From the NCBI GenBank assembly GCA_029204225.1, contig MU835911.1:1-35153 (forward strand): 35,153 bases of DNA. The letters are read 5' to 3'. Numbering within the stretch: the first letter of the stretch is position 1; every line of letters begins with the position of its first letter. Shown in pieces: positions 1-9,559 of the stretch. Source of the DNA: Diphasiastrum complanatum. Lineage: Eukaryota > Streptophyta > Lycopodiopsida > Lycopodiales > Lycopodiaceae. Position numbers and translations under genes: made by a program. Below the pieces are notes generated by a model. It was not told the DNA's origin. It made no database searches and saw only the letters and a list, made by a program, of their open reading frames with translations.

Positions 1-469
1 GTATTGGCTTTACTATCAGATTCACGTTCATTGTCTCTTGTCTATGCTGAATTCATTTTTTAATTATAATATTTCAAAAGTATTAATGAACACGACATCA
101 ATTTTGGTATGATGATATTGCTTCTATGAATTGCTGAAAATATAATGCCATATTTACAAAGGCTAGGCTAGCCCCATGTCATGATATCTCATCACCAAGC
201 TTCTACTTGGCAAGAGACAAATGCAGAAAAAGTTCTTAAATGAAAGGTAGACACTCAAGAACATGTGTGACAATAGATCTGTTTAAAAAAAACAAATACT
301 AAAGAGCTCAACCATGAAGCAAGAATCTCTAAGTACATCCCAAGTCATTTGCCATGATTGATCATTGTGTGATGTGCATTGCATGATACAAGATCTCAAG
401 AACTAGTATAAGGACATACTTGTAGTGCTAACTTATTTTTGAATTGGATCATCGTCAACAAGATTTGCC
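1..469. other. AT-rich stretch without a recognised gene
   Basis: Both strands are closed by frequent stops and no domain, terminal repeat or tandem array is visible. It lies outside the LTR of the first Copia remnant and is probably older, decayed intergenic DNA. Confidence 0.5.
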
Positions 470-1297
470 ATTTTAAATCTTACTGCTCTAATATTCTTGG
501 CTACAATTACCAAAGTAAAACATATACACTTCTAACTCTGAATGGTATCAATAATGTTTGTGACAACTATATTGTCGCCAGTATGATATTACCAAAACCT
601 TTGATGTTACTAGATGTCAAAGTAAAACCAAAATATAGTTGATAAACCAGTACGTTTACAACACAGTACACCCAATCAACTTATTATGAAGTTTTTAGCA
701 CCCTACAGGATCTTTAACAGTTTAGTTGAAAAATCCAAGGCAAGAGCACAATGGCATACCACAGACTCAAAAAACTAACTCCTTACTGTGATAGTGCTCA
801 TTATGGGGAAAAACAGGCTGCGTATGAGATGAAATGATAACAAAAAAATCGGGTAGAGAATGAGCCCAAAACACCAAAATCTCAATATTCACAATATGTC
901 AAAGCAAGCCAAAGTTTCCTTACATCAATGAGGCTTGAGTTTCCTATAGTGGATTTGCATGGAATGTCCACATCTTCCAGTTAACTCATATATCATAGAT
1001 CCACATGTAAACTGCATGCACGGATGTTGCATGGATTGCATGTCAGCTCCCTAAAGTTACCTAGACATGTGTAGATTATGTAAACTGATTTGCATGTTGC
1101 ATGCATGCATTGTGACTAACATTCATGTCATCTAATATTTTGCATGACATCAATTGAATCTACCTAACTCAAATTCAACCTTTCTAGAAGGTTATCTACT
1201 CACTTCACATACCTTAATGTACAATAAAAATTTACAAGCAATAAGGTGAGCATAGCCCCAAAGTCAACACAGGAATATATGTTTACGGCTTTTCACA
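470..1297 (-). repeat. 3' LTR of Copia copy 1
   Basis: The minus-strand LTR begins TGTGAAAAGCCG right after the polypurine tract. The same sequence, with small indels, recurs at 22840-23823. The far end is set only by where the two copies stop resembling each other (about 470-500 against 22840-22880), so it is approximate. No gene is visible inside it. Confidence 0.65.
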
Positions 1298-1306
1298 CTC
1301 CTCCTT
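1298..1306 (-). other. polypurine tract of Copia copy 1
   Basis: AAGGAGGAG on the minus strand sits between the end of pol and the TG of the LTR. This is the position of the plus-strand DNA primer in LTR retrotransposons. The equivalent site in copy 2 has lost three bases. Confidence 0.7.
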
Positions 1307-1324
1307 AAAATTATATCTACCTAT

Positions 1325-1800
1325 TCACCATAGACTTTGAGATTAAGCCAAGATTAGATCTCATCTTGACAAATGCATCTTGAGCAATGTCTGGTGAGAA
1401 GATCTACAACACAATTTGAAGATCCAACATGCTCCAATAAAGATCTCCCTCCCAATTACTTTCTCTCTTACAATGTGATGAGCTACCTCGATGTGTTTGC
1501 TCCTTGCATGGAATATAAGATTGTTTGCAAGAGCCTGAGCCGAGATAATCATTATTGATAATTGGAAGGTCTTCATCTCCATAACACTTTAGCTCCATAA
1601 GTAGCCTCTTGATCCATTAAAACTTCATTAGTTGTGGTTGTAAGAGCTTTGTACTCAGCTTCACAAGATGACAAGGATATATTGCTTGCTTCTTTGATAG
1701 CCAAAAAACTAGATTCCCTCCATGAAAACCGTGTCATCACTTGTGGATTTTCTATCCACTCCGTCTCTTGGAAAATATGAGTCTGAAAATGCAACAAAAG
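1325..1800 (-). pseudogene. Copia RNase H (3' end of pol), broken
   Basis: RNase H degrades the RNA strand of the RNA/DNA hybrid during reverse transcription. Minus-strand frames show the Copia signature SSCEAEYKAL (normally SSTEAEY) near 1690-1660. They then show ARSKHIEVAHH, an REKVIGREI block and a KPLLK end, each expected near the C terminus of Copia pol. The pieces lie in different frames, so at least two frameshifts are present. The upstream part of the domain (about 1800-1830) is poorly preserved. The polypurine tract follows directly, as expected for the end of the internal region. Confidence 0.8.
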
Positions 1801-1959
1801 TTAGATCGCCTCCTTTATAGATCAATCCATAGTCTAAGGTAGAAGATACATTCTCAAGAGTGAACTCCTTGAAGATCTTTTGTCTTCTTTTATAGGAACT
1901 TTTACAATTTGCTCCATTGGAGTATCTATGCCTTTACAGTTTTCCATTTGAAATTTCTT

Positions 1960-2580
1960 AAGCATGGAAAGAGCATATCTACTTTGACTTATGAAAGCAT
2001 GACCTTTTCAAAAGTCAATTTCTAGGCCTAAAATATAGTGAAGAACTCCTAGATCTTGCATCTTAAAATCACTACCAAGTGCACATTTTGTTTCTTCAAG
2101 TAGCTCCTCATTATTTCCACTAAGAATGATACATCTACATAGATGAGAAGAATAACTACAAAGTTATTTACAAACTTAATGTACAATGAAGGGTCGTATT
2201 CACTAAGATGAAATCTGAGTGATATGAGAAAGGAGTTTGAGCCTTGCATACGAAGACCTTGGTGCTTGTTTAAGTCCATAGAGGCTTTTGAACAAAAGAC
2301 AAACTTTTGTTTCTTTAACAACTTTCACGAATCCAGGTGGTTGCTCCATATAAATCTTCTCCTCAAGGTAACCATCGAGGAAGGCATTAGAAACATTAAC
2401 TTGAAAGATCCTCCAATTGTGATAACATGGAAGAGAAATGAGAATTCTTATAGTTACCATTTTTGCAATATGTGCAAAAGTGTCTTCAAAGTCAGGACCT
2501 TTGATTTGAGAGTGACACAAAGTCTTGCTTTGAATTTGTTGATGGATCCATCGAATTGCTATTCCAGAACCAAATATTAT
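1960..2580 (-). pseudogene. Copia reverse transcriptase, broken
   Basis: The minus strand gives, in order: FDGSINKFKARLC (about 2562-2524), FEDTFAHIAKMVTIRILISL, FQVNVSNAFLDGYLEEKIYM, PPGF, KSLYGLKQAPR, then after a frameshift LSEYDPSLYIKF and LLIYVDV. This is the Copia RT order. The catalytic YVDD box reads YVDV here, so one of the two metal-binding aspartates is lost or displaced by the frame break. Further on, HYILGLEIDF and MENCKGIDTPM mark the RT/connection region. RT would copy element RNA into DNA in virus-like particles. Several stops and frameshifts make this a pseudogene. Confidence 0.88.
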
Positions 2581-3313
2581 GAAAATTTTCGAAACTATTG
2601 GACCCTATATGCATGATCAAAGCTTAATTTGGAAGACGCTTCGTACTGGCCAAAGTTATGTAGAATCTATCGAATCAAGCTCTAATTATTCATATTCTGT
2701 CCAATATCAGATGAGCGTGTGAAACCCATACTCTGATTTTCAAATGCTTTATATGCACATTGATTAGCTATCGAGTGAAAATCTGGCCTTTGAAATTTTC
2801 CAAAATTATAACTATTGGATATAAAAGTGTCTGATATTTAAAGCTTAACGTTGTCAATTTCAGCATTAAATGGTAGAAGTGTGATAGCATACTTTTGTAG
2901 TATTAATTGTAGATGTGACCATATTTTATTTGAAATTAATTCTAGTTAAATTCGATATGGACTAATCATTTTGATGACTGATGGATATTTAGATTGATAT
3001 GATTGACCTGTGTAATCATCATCATAATCCGAACCTCGGACATCCAAACCACCACGTTTGCAATCATTTCTGATTTTCTCTATATATATAATCGACGACG
3101 CTAAATTTTTTTTGCTTGTAGTTATTTGCATCCATGCGATATCGATTCAACGCGCTTGAAAACAACTTCCTTCAATCCGTTGCTACTCGATCACGCCCAT
3201 CCACTACCAGCTAACGGATTTGTTGAGCTCAGGTATTGCTTTGACGTGCTCGACTTGAGGTCTGATCCTGAAATCAACATTATCGCGCGCTGATCCGCTA
3301 CTACACAACAGTA
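2581..3313. other. no recognised gene
   Basis: This is AT-rich DNA between the truncated Copia copy and the histone pseudogene. The last ~150 bases (from about 3150) are clearly richer in G+C and may belong to the 5' flank of the histone-like sequence. No domain could be read in any frame. Confidence 0.4.
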
Positions 3314-3710
3314 ATGGCACAGACCGAGTAGACAACACGAGGGCATTTAAGTGGAATACCAATTTCAGGTGAGGGTCAGGGAAATCCACAACAACCACCT
3401 CGTCCACCACCACCACCTCCTAGGCCAAGGGGCATAAGAAGAGACGCACCTTGGCTCAAAGATATTCGGAGTTTCAGAAGACAAATAATCTTTGATTCCA
3501 AAATCTCACATACAGAGTTCCATCAGAGACATTACAAGAAGTCTATTTGCATATGTGAGATGGACTGTAACGGCAATTGAGGTGCTGCACAGCATATGAG
3601 GATTTCCAGGTGAATTTTTTTCAGATACTATTGTTGCAACTGTCCATGCCAAGAGGGTGACCATCATATCCAAGGATTTCAAAATTGTGTTCAGACTTCG
3701 GGACACATAT
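3314..3710 (+). pseudogene. centromeric histone H3 (CENH3)-like processed pseudogene
   Basis: H3 packs DNA in nucleosomes; CENH3 replaces it at centromeres and founds the kinetochore. The ATG at 3314 opens MAQTE-stop-TTRG, close to the H3 start MARTKQTAR with CAG changed to TAG at codon 6. A proline-rich tail (GNPQQPPRPPPPPPRPR) follows, then WLKDIRSFRRQ (H3: ALREIRKFQK). After a frameshift near 3505-3515 come IRDITRSLFAYVRWTVTAIEVL, a TGA stop, FSDTIVATVHAKRVTI and SKDFKIVFRLR. Canonical H3 has no RWT in the alpha-2 region, whereas plant CENH3 has RWTAEAL, and the tail is not H3-like. CENH3 genes normally have several introns and none is seen, so a retrocopy is inferred. One stop at codon 6, one frameshift and one later stop make it dead. 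Confidence 0.7.
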
Positions 3711-4200
3711 GACAAGTTTGTTGAATACCTGCTCCCTCCTCTCCTCCAAAACAAGATTCAGAGAGGAGAAAACGAAAGCAATCTCAACCAACTTGGCTTG
3801 TTATTTGTATACAGAACGGGAGTGTTTCAAAGAACAGGAGGTCTCTTGACCCTCTATCTAAAGCAAGGATTTTCCAAGTCATCTCCTCTGAATACATTCT
3901 TTCTTCAAGGCATTCTTCTCCTTCCACTCCATTTTTAACTTCTCATGCTAAATCTTCCTCTCCTAATAAATCTCCACCTCGTAAATCTCCTCCTCATCCT
4001 AAACCCATAAATATTAGTTCCCCTCCTCCTGTTCTTGTAAGATTCATATGATTTTCTTAGTGCAAAGGTAGAACCAATTTTGAATGACAAATCTTTATGT
4101 GGTTTATCAGTTTTACTTCTGTCACCCCCTACACTTGCCTTTGTAAATACTCCTCAATATGTACATATGACCAATTGTTCAACACATATCTTAAAGGTTT
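3711..4200 (+). pseudogene. Ser/Pro-rich coding-like remnant, unrecognised
   Basis: Directly after the histone homology one plus frame stays open from about 3657 to 3938 past the usual H3 end. A second frame (about 3870-4050) gives a Ser/Pro/Lys-rich stretch with SSPNKSPPRKSPPHPKP and SSPPPVLV. Such composition suits a disordered linker of a real protein more than random AT-rich DNA. I do not recognise the family. It could be the upstream part of the Ulp1-like gene that follows, or part of a mobile element that captured the histone sequence. Confidence 0.3.
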
Positions 4201-4217
4201 AGGTCTTGATACAGTTT

Positions 4218-5332
4218 TAGGATGCCAAAGACCAATGTTGGTCTCCCCCTTTCTAGTTTAGATACTGGTGAATTAGAAAGTAGGAATAAAATGCTAGGCG
4301 ACAATAGGTGGTGGGCAATTCAGTACTAGATGGAGGTTGTCCAGAACCCATTGTTTATAGATGTTCCATTGTTTTCCCTTCAATTCATGACTGCATTTAA
4401 TTTCCCTAATTTTAAAAGTATGCACGATGATATGTTTCAATACGTCAGACTGGGGACTCCAATTCTCATGTTGCCATACATAACAAAGTAAGTGTTGATT
4501 TTATTTTATTGAATTTTTATATGAATTTTGATTTCACATCGATTCTCATAAATTTATTGTTTTTTGATTCCAGTGATCATTGTAGCTTATATGTGTTGTC
4601 TTGTACATCAATGATGAGGGTCTGTGTAATCCAATTTGTTTAAAGATGAACTCTATTACACACACACACAAAATTTCTAGGAACTATATACAGAAAATAC
4701 TAGAACTCTTTCCAGTACCAAATGCAAAAGCATATTCCAAGCTGAAAATGGTTGATGATGCAGAGGTATAAATTTTCAATATCGGTTCAATGCACCCTTG
4801 TAGTTATTGATTGGTTTACTTTCATAAAGTGAGCGCTGATTCGTATTCAATTAAATTTTTTTTGATATCAGTTCTACGCGTGCTTGTTTCCGTTGTACAT
4901 TTTATTCTTACATCCTGCGCGTTGATCTGATATCTCATAATGTTCAATTTATCTACCATCCTCCCAGCAGGTTGATTCTGTCAGCTGTGGTTGGTATATT
5001 GTATGCAATGCCAAACACTTTTTCAATTGGCTTGCATTACAAGATGGACTTCCAAATCTGGAAGGCGTAATATTCGCTTAATTACTTAATTATGTTTTTG
5101 TTTTTTTCATATACAAATTCCTATTATCTGATATTTAATTAATTACCTTTAACTGTGTTTATGTTTTTTTTAGTTTAAATGCCCGAAGGTCTCCCCAATG
5201 GAGATAATGCACTTCAAGCAGGAGACCATAAAGCTGGTGATCGAAAATTCATATCCAATTGCAGTGGCCGAGTGTTCTCCACCCAAGCTACTTCCAACTG
5301 GAGAAATGGATTTAAAGATCATAGATAGTTGA
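4218..5332 (+). pseudogene. Ulp1/C48 cysteine-protease-like gene remnant with introns
   Basis: C48 (Ulp1/SENP) proteases remove or mature SUMO, and related domains are also carried by plant transposons. The plus strand gives an exon ending at 4487 (MFQYVRLGTPILMLPYI), intron 4488-4573 (GTAAGT..CAG), exon 4574-4765 (NDHCSLYVL, where families have the catalytic His; later ELFPVPNAKAYSKLKMVDDAE), and intron 4766-4970. The exon 4971-5066 (QQVDSVSCGWYIVCNAK) fits the Gln..Cys-Gly catalytic block. Intron 5067-5173 precedes a last exon, 5174-5332, ending MDLKIIDS-stop. Splice phases agree across three junctions. A stop near 4333 and a one-base frame conflict between 4620 and 4685 (near a short CA repeat) indicate a pseudogene. 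The Cys block reads SCG instead of the usual DCG. The family call rests on these short motifs only. Confidence 0.5.
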
Positions 5333-6315
5333 TACTGATTAAATATTTGTCTCACTTGATGTGGATGAGAAACATGTATTGAAAACTTTAATAGAAATAA
5401 ACTTACAGTTTTTCTATGGTTGTTCTTACTTGTTTTTTTTCCTCTTATCAATTCAAGTTATGATTCATTCATCTTCAATTTGTACTGTTTTTCAACATGT
5501 TTGTTTTTCATAGCCTTGGTCTGCCTTGCCTTTACCATGGTCTTCTTTGGATAAGTTCAGAATGATGATCTGATTGAGCCTTTGCCACAACCAATCCAAA
5601 CATGCAACATTAGTTCACTTAGATTTGTTGCAACTCAGCTTTGATCAGATCATGATCTGAACATGTCCAAATATGCCAAGAAAAGGACAATACAGACCAA
5701 GGCAATGAAGACCAAAAATACAACAAGGGCAAGCATCGATTGTAGAGTCACTGGAATTCAAGTAACGAAAGATCTCCCCAATGGAAATAGTGCATTTCAT
5801 GTAGGAGACAATGAATCTTGTTATCGAAAACTCATATCATAGATAGTTGATACTGATTAAATATTCGTCTCACATGATGTGGATGAGACACATGTACAAA
5901 TTTTTTTAATAGAAATATATTTATAGTTTTTCTATAGTTGTTCTTACTTGTTTTTTTTTCTGTTACTAATTCAGGTTATGATGCATTCATCATCAATTTC
6001 TATGGTTTTTCGACATGTTTGTTTTTCATAGCCTTGGTCTGCCTTGCCTTTACCATGGTCTTTTTTTGGATAAGTTCAGAAAGATGATATGATGGAATCT
6101 TTGCCACGACCAATCCAAACATGCAACAAACTTAGTTTTGTTACAACAAAGCTTTCATCAATTCATTTTCTGAACATATTCAAATATGCCAAGACAAGGA
6201 CAATACAGACCAAGGCAATGAAGACAAAAAATACAGCCAATATATACGAGACATCAACAAGGGCAAGCGTCGATTGTAGTGATCATTGGAATTGAAGTGA
6301 CTGAAGATCTCCCCA
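5174..6315 (+). repeat. tandem duplication, unit about 520-580 bp, two copies plus a third start
   Basis: The block beginning GTCTCCCCAATGG at 5188 recurs at 5772 and starts again at 6307. GATAGTTGATACTGATT at 5324 recurs at 5842, and CATAGCCTTGGTCTGCC at 5509 recurs at 6027; both are 518 bases apart. Unit 1 contains the last exon of the Ulp1-like gene. In unit 2 most of that exon's C-terminal part (about 65 bases) is deleted, so the duplication followed or accompanied gene decay. No separate coding sequence is supported in the rest of the unit. Confidence 0.85.
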
Positions 6316-6606
6316 AAATAAAATGCTAAATCTAAAGAAATTGAATCTAAAAACTTACAGTTGCATTTCCTTCCATCATTTGGATTCAGATCATGAATGT
6401 TGAGCTCATCGTGAAGATAAGCATGCTGAACTAAAACTTCCGTGATAGATTGACGGCAGGTGATACTTTAAAATCCATTATCCTTCCTTTCCAAGAGCTT
6501 CTTTATATGTCATCCGATCTTTTTCGGTTTCGGAATGAGTCTTTTGCAAAGGGATGCATCAAGATCCATTGATATTCTCGATATATTCTTGGTATCCATT
6601 GCATTT
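6316..6606. other. no recognised gene
   Basis: AT-rich sequence between the tandem duplication and the dispersed repeat, with no coding or repeat signal that I can support. Confidence 0.4.
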
Positions 6607-7076
6607 TTTTATTCACTAGCTTGACTATTAGGCCTAACAACATTTAATTGCCGCAAAAAGGCCTCAAGTCATGTTATTAGCTTTTAACTAATCAAATAAC
6701 TATCTCATCATCGGCTTGGACTTACACACGCAGGTGTCAAATCCCTCTCACTTATAAATGAATATCTAGCTAAGGTTTTCAATATCCGTAAACCCTCCAA
6801 CAATGTTTGAATCACATCATGCTAACCGGTTGAACACCACATTTGGTGTCAAGATTTGTGAATGATAAGGATCAGTTGTTGTTACGTGTATTATGACATT
6901 TTGAATTGGCACCAGTTGGAAGTATTTTGGGTGGGATAACTTCGCCTACAACTGTGTCTGCTACAACATTATTAGAGCTGCCAAAATAAGCCAACTTCCC
7001 TATTAGATAGGCCATTTTAAGGTATTTTGTATGTATAAGATTGTTTAAGAGCTTAGACCTCTAGTCGTATTAATGT

Positions 7077-7884
7077 TGTTAGGTAGATGGATTAGGGTAA
7101 ATTGCTATAGGGATGACTAGGTGTGTTCAGTAATGTGTAGATAGGACAAAAAGCACCAAAAAGATTGTTTTTAGGGTTGTTGATTTAGAATGGAAAGATC
7201 ATATTCGGGTAAAGAGGAATGGAAGTTGAACGGACCAGAAGAAACCGCATGTGTGACGATTGCAATCTTGATGTGGTCTTAGCAATGGAAGTTGTACCAA
7301 CTACAAGAGAACTACATACAAAACAGTGGCGGTCTTTTGCGGAGTTGTGGGAACGGTGAGTTCAGGATTGTATAAATAGGGAACTTGTAGTCACAAAGGG
7401 GACTCTTGGTTTTACACTGGATAGCAAAAGTGTGATCAAGTGTCAAAAGGGTTAGAGCCGAGCATTCTGTGAGTTGTCATACAAGTTTATGTCAAGCTGT
7501 AGGCTGCAAGTAGGAGTGCCTTGCTTTAGACCTTTCGAGTAGTTTTGGTGTAGAATTGTGTCACTACCTTCACTATCCAAATCATGTATTTCAATGTTAA
7601 GATGGAATGTAACTTGAGTAATGTCTTTTTCCTTGGTACGATCCTTGATGTAATGGGAAATTCTAGTTTATGTGATGGATATACTCTGCCATTTTATTGT
7701 ATTGTATTGTAATAACGGAGATGTGGAATGCAATCATGTTATTCAATTTCATTGCGCTTTGTGAATGGTTATTAGTCAGATTTTGATATGTCAGATTAAT
7801 CTGTTATAGTTTTGTTATTTGTTCTATGACAATCTACTGATAGGAACTTTTGGTATATTAGCATTTACCACAATTTACCTAACA
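7077..7884 (+). repeat. LTR of a probable Ty3/Gypsy element, copy A
   Basis: The proposed LTR begins TGTTAGGT and ends ACCTAACA, a perfect 8-base terminal inverted repeat with TG..CA ends. Inside are a TATA box (7371) and, further on, TGTATTGTATTGTAATAA, which could serve 3' end formation. A candidate primer-binding site starts 7 bases downstream. Copy B (33557-34362) keeps the same ends. There is no clear polypurine tract just before 7077, so the left border is inferred from the inverted repeat. Confidence 0.6.
7371..7378 (+). promoter_or_regulatory. TATA box of LTR copy A
   Basis: TATAAATA followed by GGG, about 295 bases into the LTR, the usual place for the U3 promoter. It is conserved in copy B at 33859. 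Confidence 0.6.
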
Positions 7885-7890
7885 CCTTTA

Positions 7891-7903
7891 TGGGATCCGT
7901 TGC
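7891..7903 (+). other. candidate primer-binding site, copy A
   Basis: TGGGATCCGTTGCC begins with TGG and resembles the TGGCGCCGTTGCC site, complementary to Asp tRNA, of many plant Gypsy elements. It lies 7 bases after the inferred LTR end. Copy B has TGGTTCTGTTGCC at 34369. Confidence 0.5.
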
Positions 7904-7950
7904 CAAATCGGATTCTAGTTGGTTGTGTAATCTGGATAGAAACAATTTTC

Positions 7951-7997
7951 AGCTATAGGCAGAATTACCATTTTTTAGCTATAGGCAGAATTACCAT
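7951..7997 (+). repeat. 21-base direct repeat, 26-base period
   Basis: AGCTATAGGCAGAATTACCA occurs at 7951 and again at 7977, separated by a T run. Copy B of the large repeat has only one diverged version, so this duplication arose in copy A. Confidence 0.85.
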
Positions 7998-8129
7998 ATG
8001 TAAGTGTAGAATTGTGACCAATGTCTTCATGTGCTTGTATTTCGGATATGGGGAGATCCACAATTCTTCATGGGATGGATGTTGTATCAATAGGATCACA
8101 ACTACAAATATAGGCCCATTGCCACACAC

Positions 8130-8564
8130 ATAAGACGGGGACCAGATTTGACCCGACGGCCCTTGCGTGGCAATGTTCGTGGCAATTGCGTGGCAAACTA
8201 CGTGGCAATGAATGCGTGGCACTGGCACGCCGTCAAAGTTTTTCGTCACCGGCTCTTCTTCCGAACAGATTTTTTTTTTGGGGGTGGCTCAAAGCAATTC
8301 AAATTTTAAATTCGCGTGGCACTGCCATGCATGGTAACGCCACGTGTGGCACTGCCACGCTTGAAATTCTGGAAATTTGGCATGCGTGGCATATTTTTTC
8401 CAAAAATGCTGAATTTTGCCACACGGCAAAAATTTTGAAAAAGTTTTTGAAATTTGCCACGCGTGGCAAATTTTACCAGCAAGCAAAAACTTGCCATGTC
8501 GTGGCAAGTTTTCTGGAAATTTTTTTTTTGGGCATGGCACTGCCACGCGTGGCAGTGCCACACA
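8130..8564. repeat. dense cluster of GTGGC/GCCAC palindromes
   Basis: About 12 GTGGC and 7 GCCAC pentamers lie within ~430 bases. Most are GCGTGGCA or its complement, often arranged as GTGGCACTGCCAC. The palindrome GCCACGCGTGGC occurs twice (8456-8467, 8542-8553). The second is the centre of a perfect 26-base palindrome, 8535-8560, with half-site TGGCACTGCCACG. The cluster is CpG-rich inside AT-rich DNA. Open frames across it (for example 8186-8632 plus, 8289-8639 minus) are by-products of the repeats. No flanking transposon ends were identified. Confidence 0.85.
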
Positions 8565-8667
8565 AAAATATTTTAACAAAAAAAAACCCGCGAAATGGAA
8601 AAGGTGGGGGCCTCGACTGCATTTGCAAATAGATTTCATGAAGAGAAGCTTTTGAAAGAAAAGCTTT

Positions 8668-8677
8668 GGGGGGGGGG

Positions 8678-8767
<90 letters not shown>
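8668..8767 (+). repeat. poly-G run plus (AG)n microsatellite
   Basis: A run of 13 G is followed by uninterrupted AG repeats to 8767, about 43 units. Uninterrupted length suggests a young, unstable tract; the exact count may be an assembly estimate. Confidence 0.97.
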
Positions 8768-8770
<3 letters not shown>

Positions 8771-8940
8771 GATAATTTTGTTTGTTAATTTTTCATTGTT
8801 TATTGATTTGTTTATTGGTTGGTTAGTGAATGATTGTTCATTGTTGGCTTTTGTAGAAAAAAGCTATGCAATTTTGAAAGAAGGAGGCAATCCAAGCAAA
8901 TGCATAAGGTATGTTAAGCATTCTAAATTTTGAAGAAAAG

Positions 8941-8943
<3 letters not shown>

Positions 8944-8994
<51 letters not shown>
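8944..8994 (+). repeat. (GA)n microsatellite
   Basis: About 25 GA units in the second copy of the block that also contains the 8668-8767 tract. Confidence 0.95.
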
Positions 8995-9559
8995 TAGTTT
9001 TGTTTCTTAGTTTTTCATTGTTTATTCATGAGCTATATTATGCATTGTAAATTTTGGTAGATTACATTTGAGTCATTAAGTGCATTTTCATAGCATCTTC
9101 AACATGGTGAGATTGATGTAACAATGAATAATGATTTTTAATTTAACAATGATTCTTGATTTGTGTTCTAGCAATTATCATTTTGTTGATTGATTTGTAA
9201 TCTAACAATGATTATTTGATGTGTAATCTAACAATGATTTGGTTTTCATTGTTTGCTTTTATAGACAAAAAAGAGATGCATCTTAGAAGGAATTAAAGAT
9301 CATTAAAACAATAGATGAGGTATGTTTTTATCATCTTAAATTCATGTTTTGTTTGTTTTTATTGTTTGTATATTTACAACAAATTTATACAAGATGAAAT
9401 AGAAAAAACATAAACAATAAACAATCATTCCATACATAATGAGATAGAGATGACCAAATACAAAAGTTTATATTCATAATTCAAAAAAGTGTACATATTC
9501 TCATATAATTCATGAAAAGAGCATTGATACTAAATATCTTTTTTCTTTTACTTTTGCAA

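Larger units (their letters stand above)
470..2580 (-). mobile_element. Ty1/Copia retrotransposon remnant, copy 1 (3' half)
   Basis: Read on the minus strand the order is reverse transcriptase (about 2580-1960), RNase H (about 1800-1325), a polypurine tract (1306-1298) and an LTR starting with TGTGAAAAG at 1297. This is the canonical 3' end of a Copia element. Gag, protease and integrase are missing, so the copy is 5' truncated near 2580. Frames are broken several times and the RT active site is altered, so it cannot be autonomous. A second, shorter copy of the same end lies at 22840-24054 on the same strand. The plus-strand element at 10745-13212 has a closely related pol but a different LTR. 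Confidence 0.85.
6607..8013 (+). repeat. 1.4 kb dispersed repeat containing an LTR, copy A
   Basis: The sequence from TTATTCACTAGCTTGACTA to about GTAAGTGTAGAATTG recurs in the same orientation at 33066-34462 with scattered differences. It contains an LTR (7077-7884) with TATA box and a primer-binding site just outside it. Unexpectedly, about 470 bp upstream of the LTR are also shared between copies. The unit copied is therefore larger than an LTR. Confidence 0.85.
8640..9330 (+). repeat. degenerate tandem block with exon-like inserts and (GA)n
   Basis: AAAGAAAAGCTT, (GA)n and GAGATA.TTTTGTTT...TTTTCATTGTTTATT occur in that order at 8656-8815 and again at 8934-9025. Two exon-like segments of about 50 bases follow similar contexts. 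One lies after CTTTTGTAG and before GTATGTTAAG (about 8857-8909), the other after CTTTTATAG and before GTATGTTTTT (about 9264-9318). They look like duplicated untranslated exons or mere repeat debris; no protein can be assigned. Confidence 0.45.

Noticed and set aside
439-642. 67-codon plus-strand ORF
   Set aside because: It overlaps the outer end of the Copia LTR; the matching region near 22870 does not preserve it.
2224-2616. 130-codon plus-strand ORF
   Set aside because: It is the antisense shadow of the minus-strand Copia reverse transcriptase.
3601-3631. GTGAATTTTTTTCAG inside the histone pseudogene as a tiny intron
   Set aside because: The histone alignment (GFPGEFFSDT against VGLFxDx) runs through it in frame, and 15 bases is far too short for a plant intron.
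7819-8133. 104-codon plus-strand ORF
   Set aside because: It spans the LTR end and primer-binding site of a repeat, is not kept in copy B, and has no domain.
8186-8639. Open frames of 148 and 116 codons on opposite strands
   Set aside because: They exist because the palindromic GTGGC/GCCAC array lacks stop codons; the translations are His/Trp/Cys repeats with no domain.
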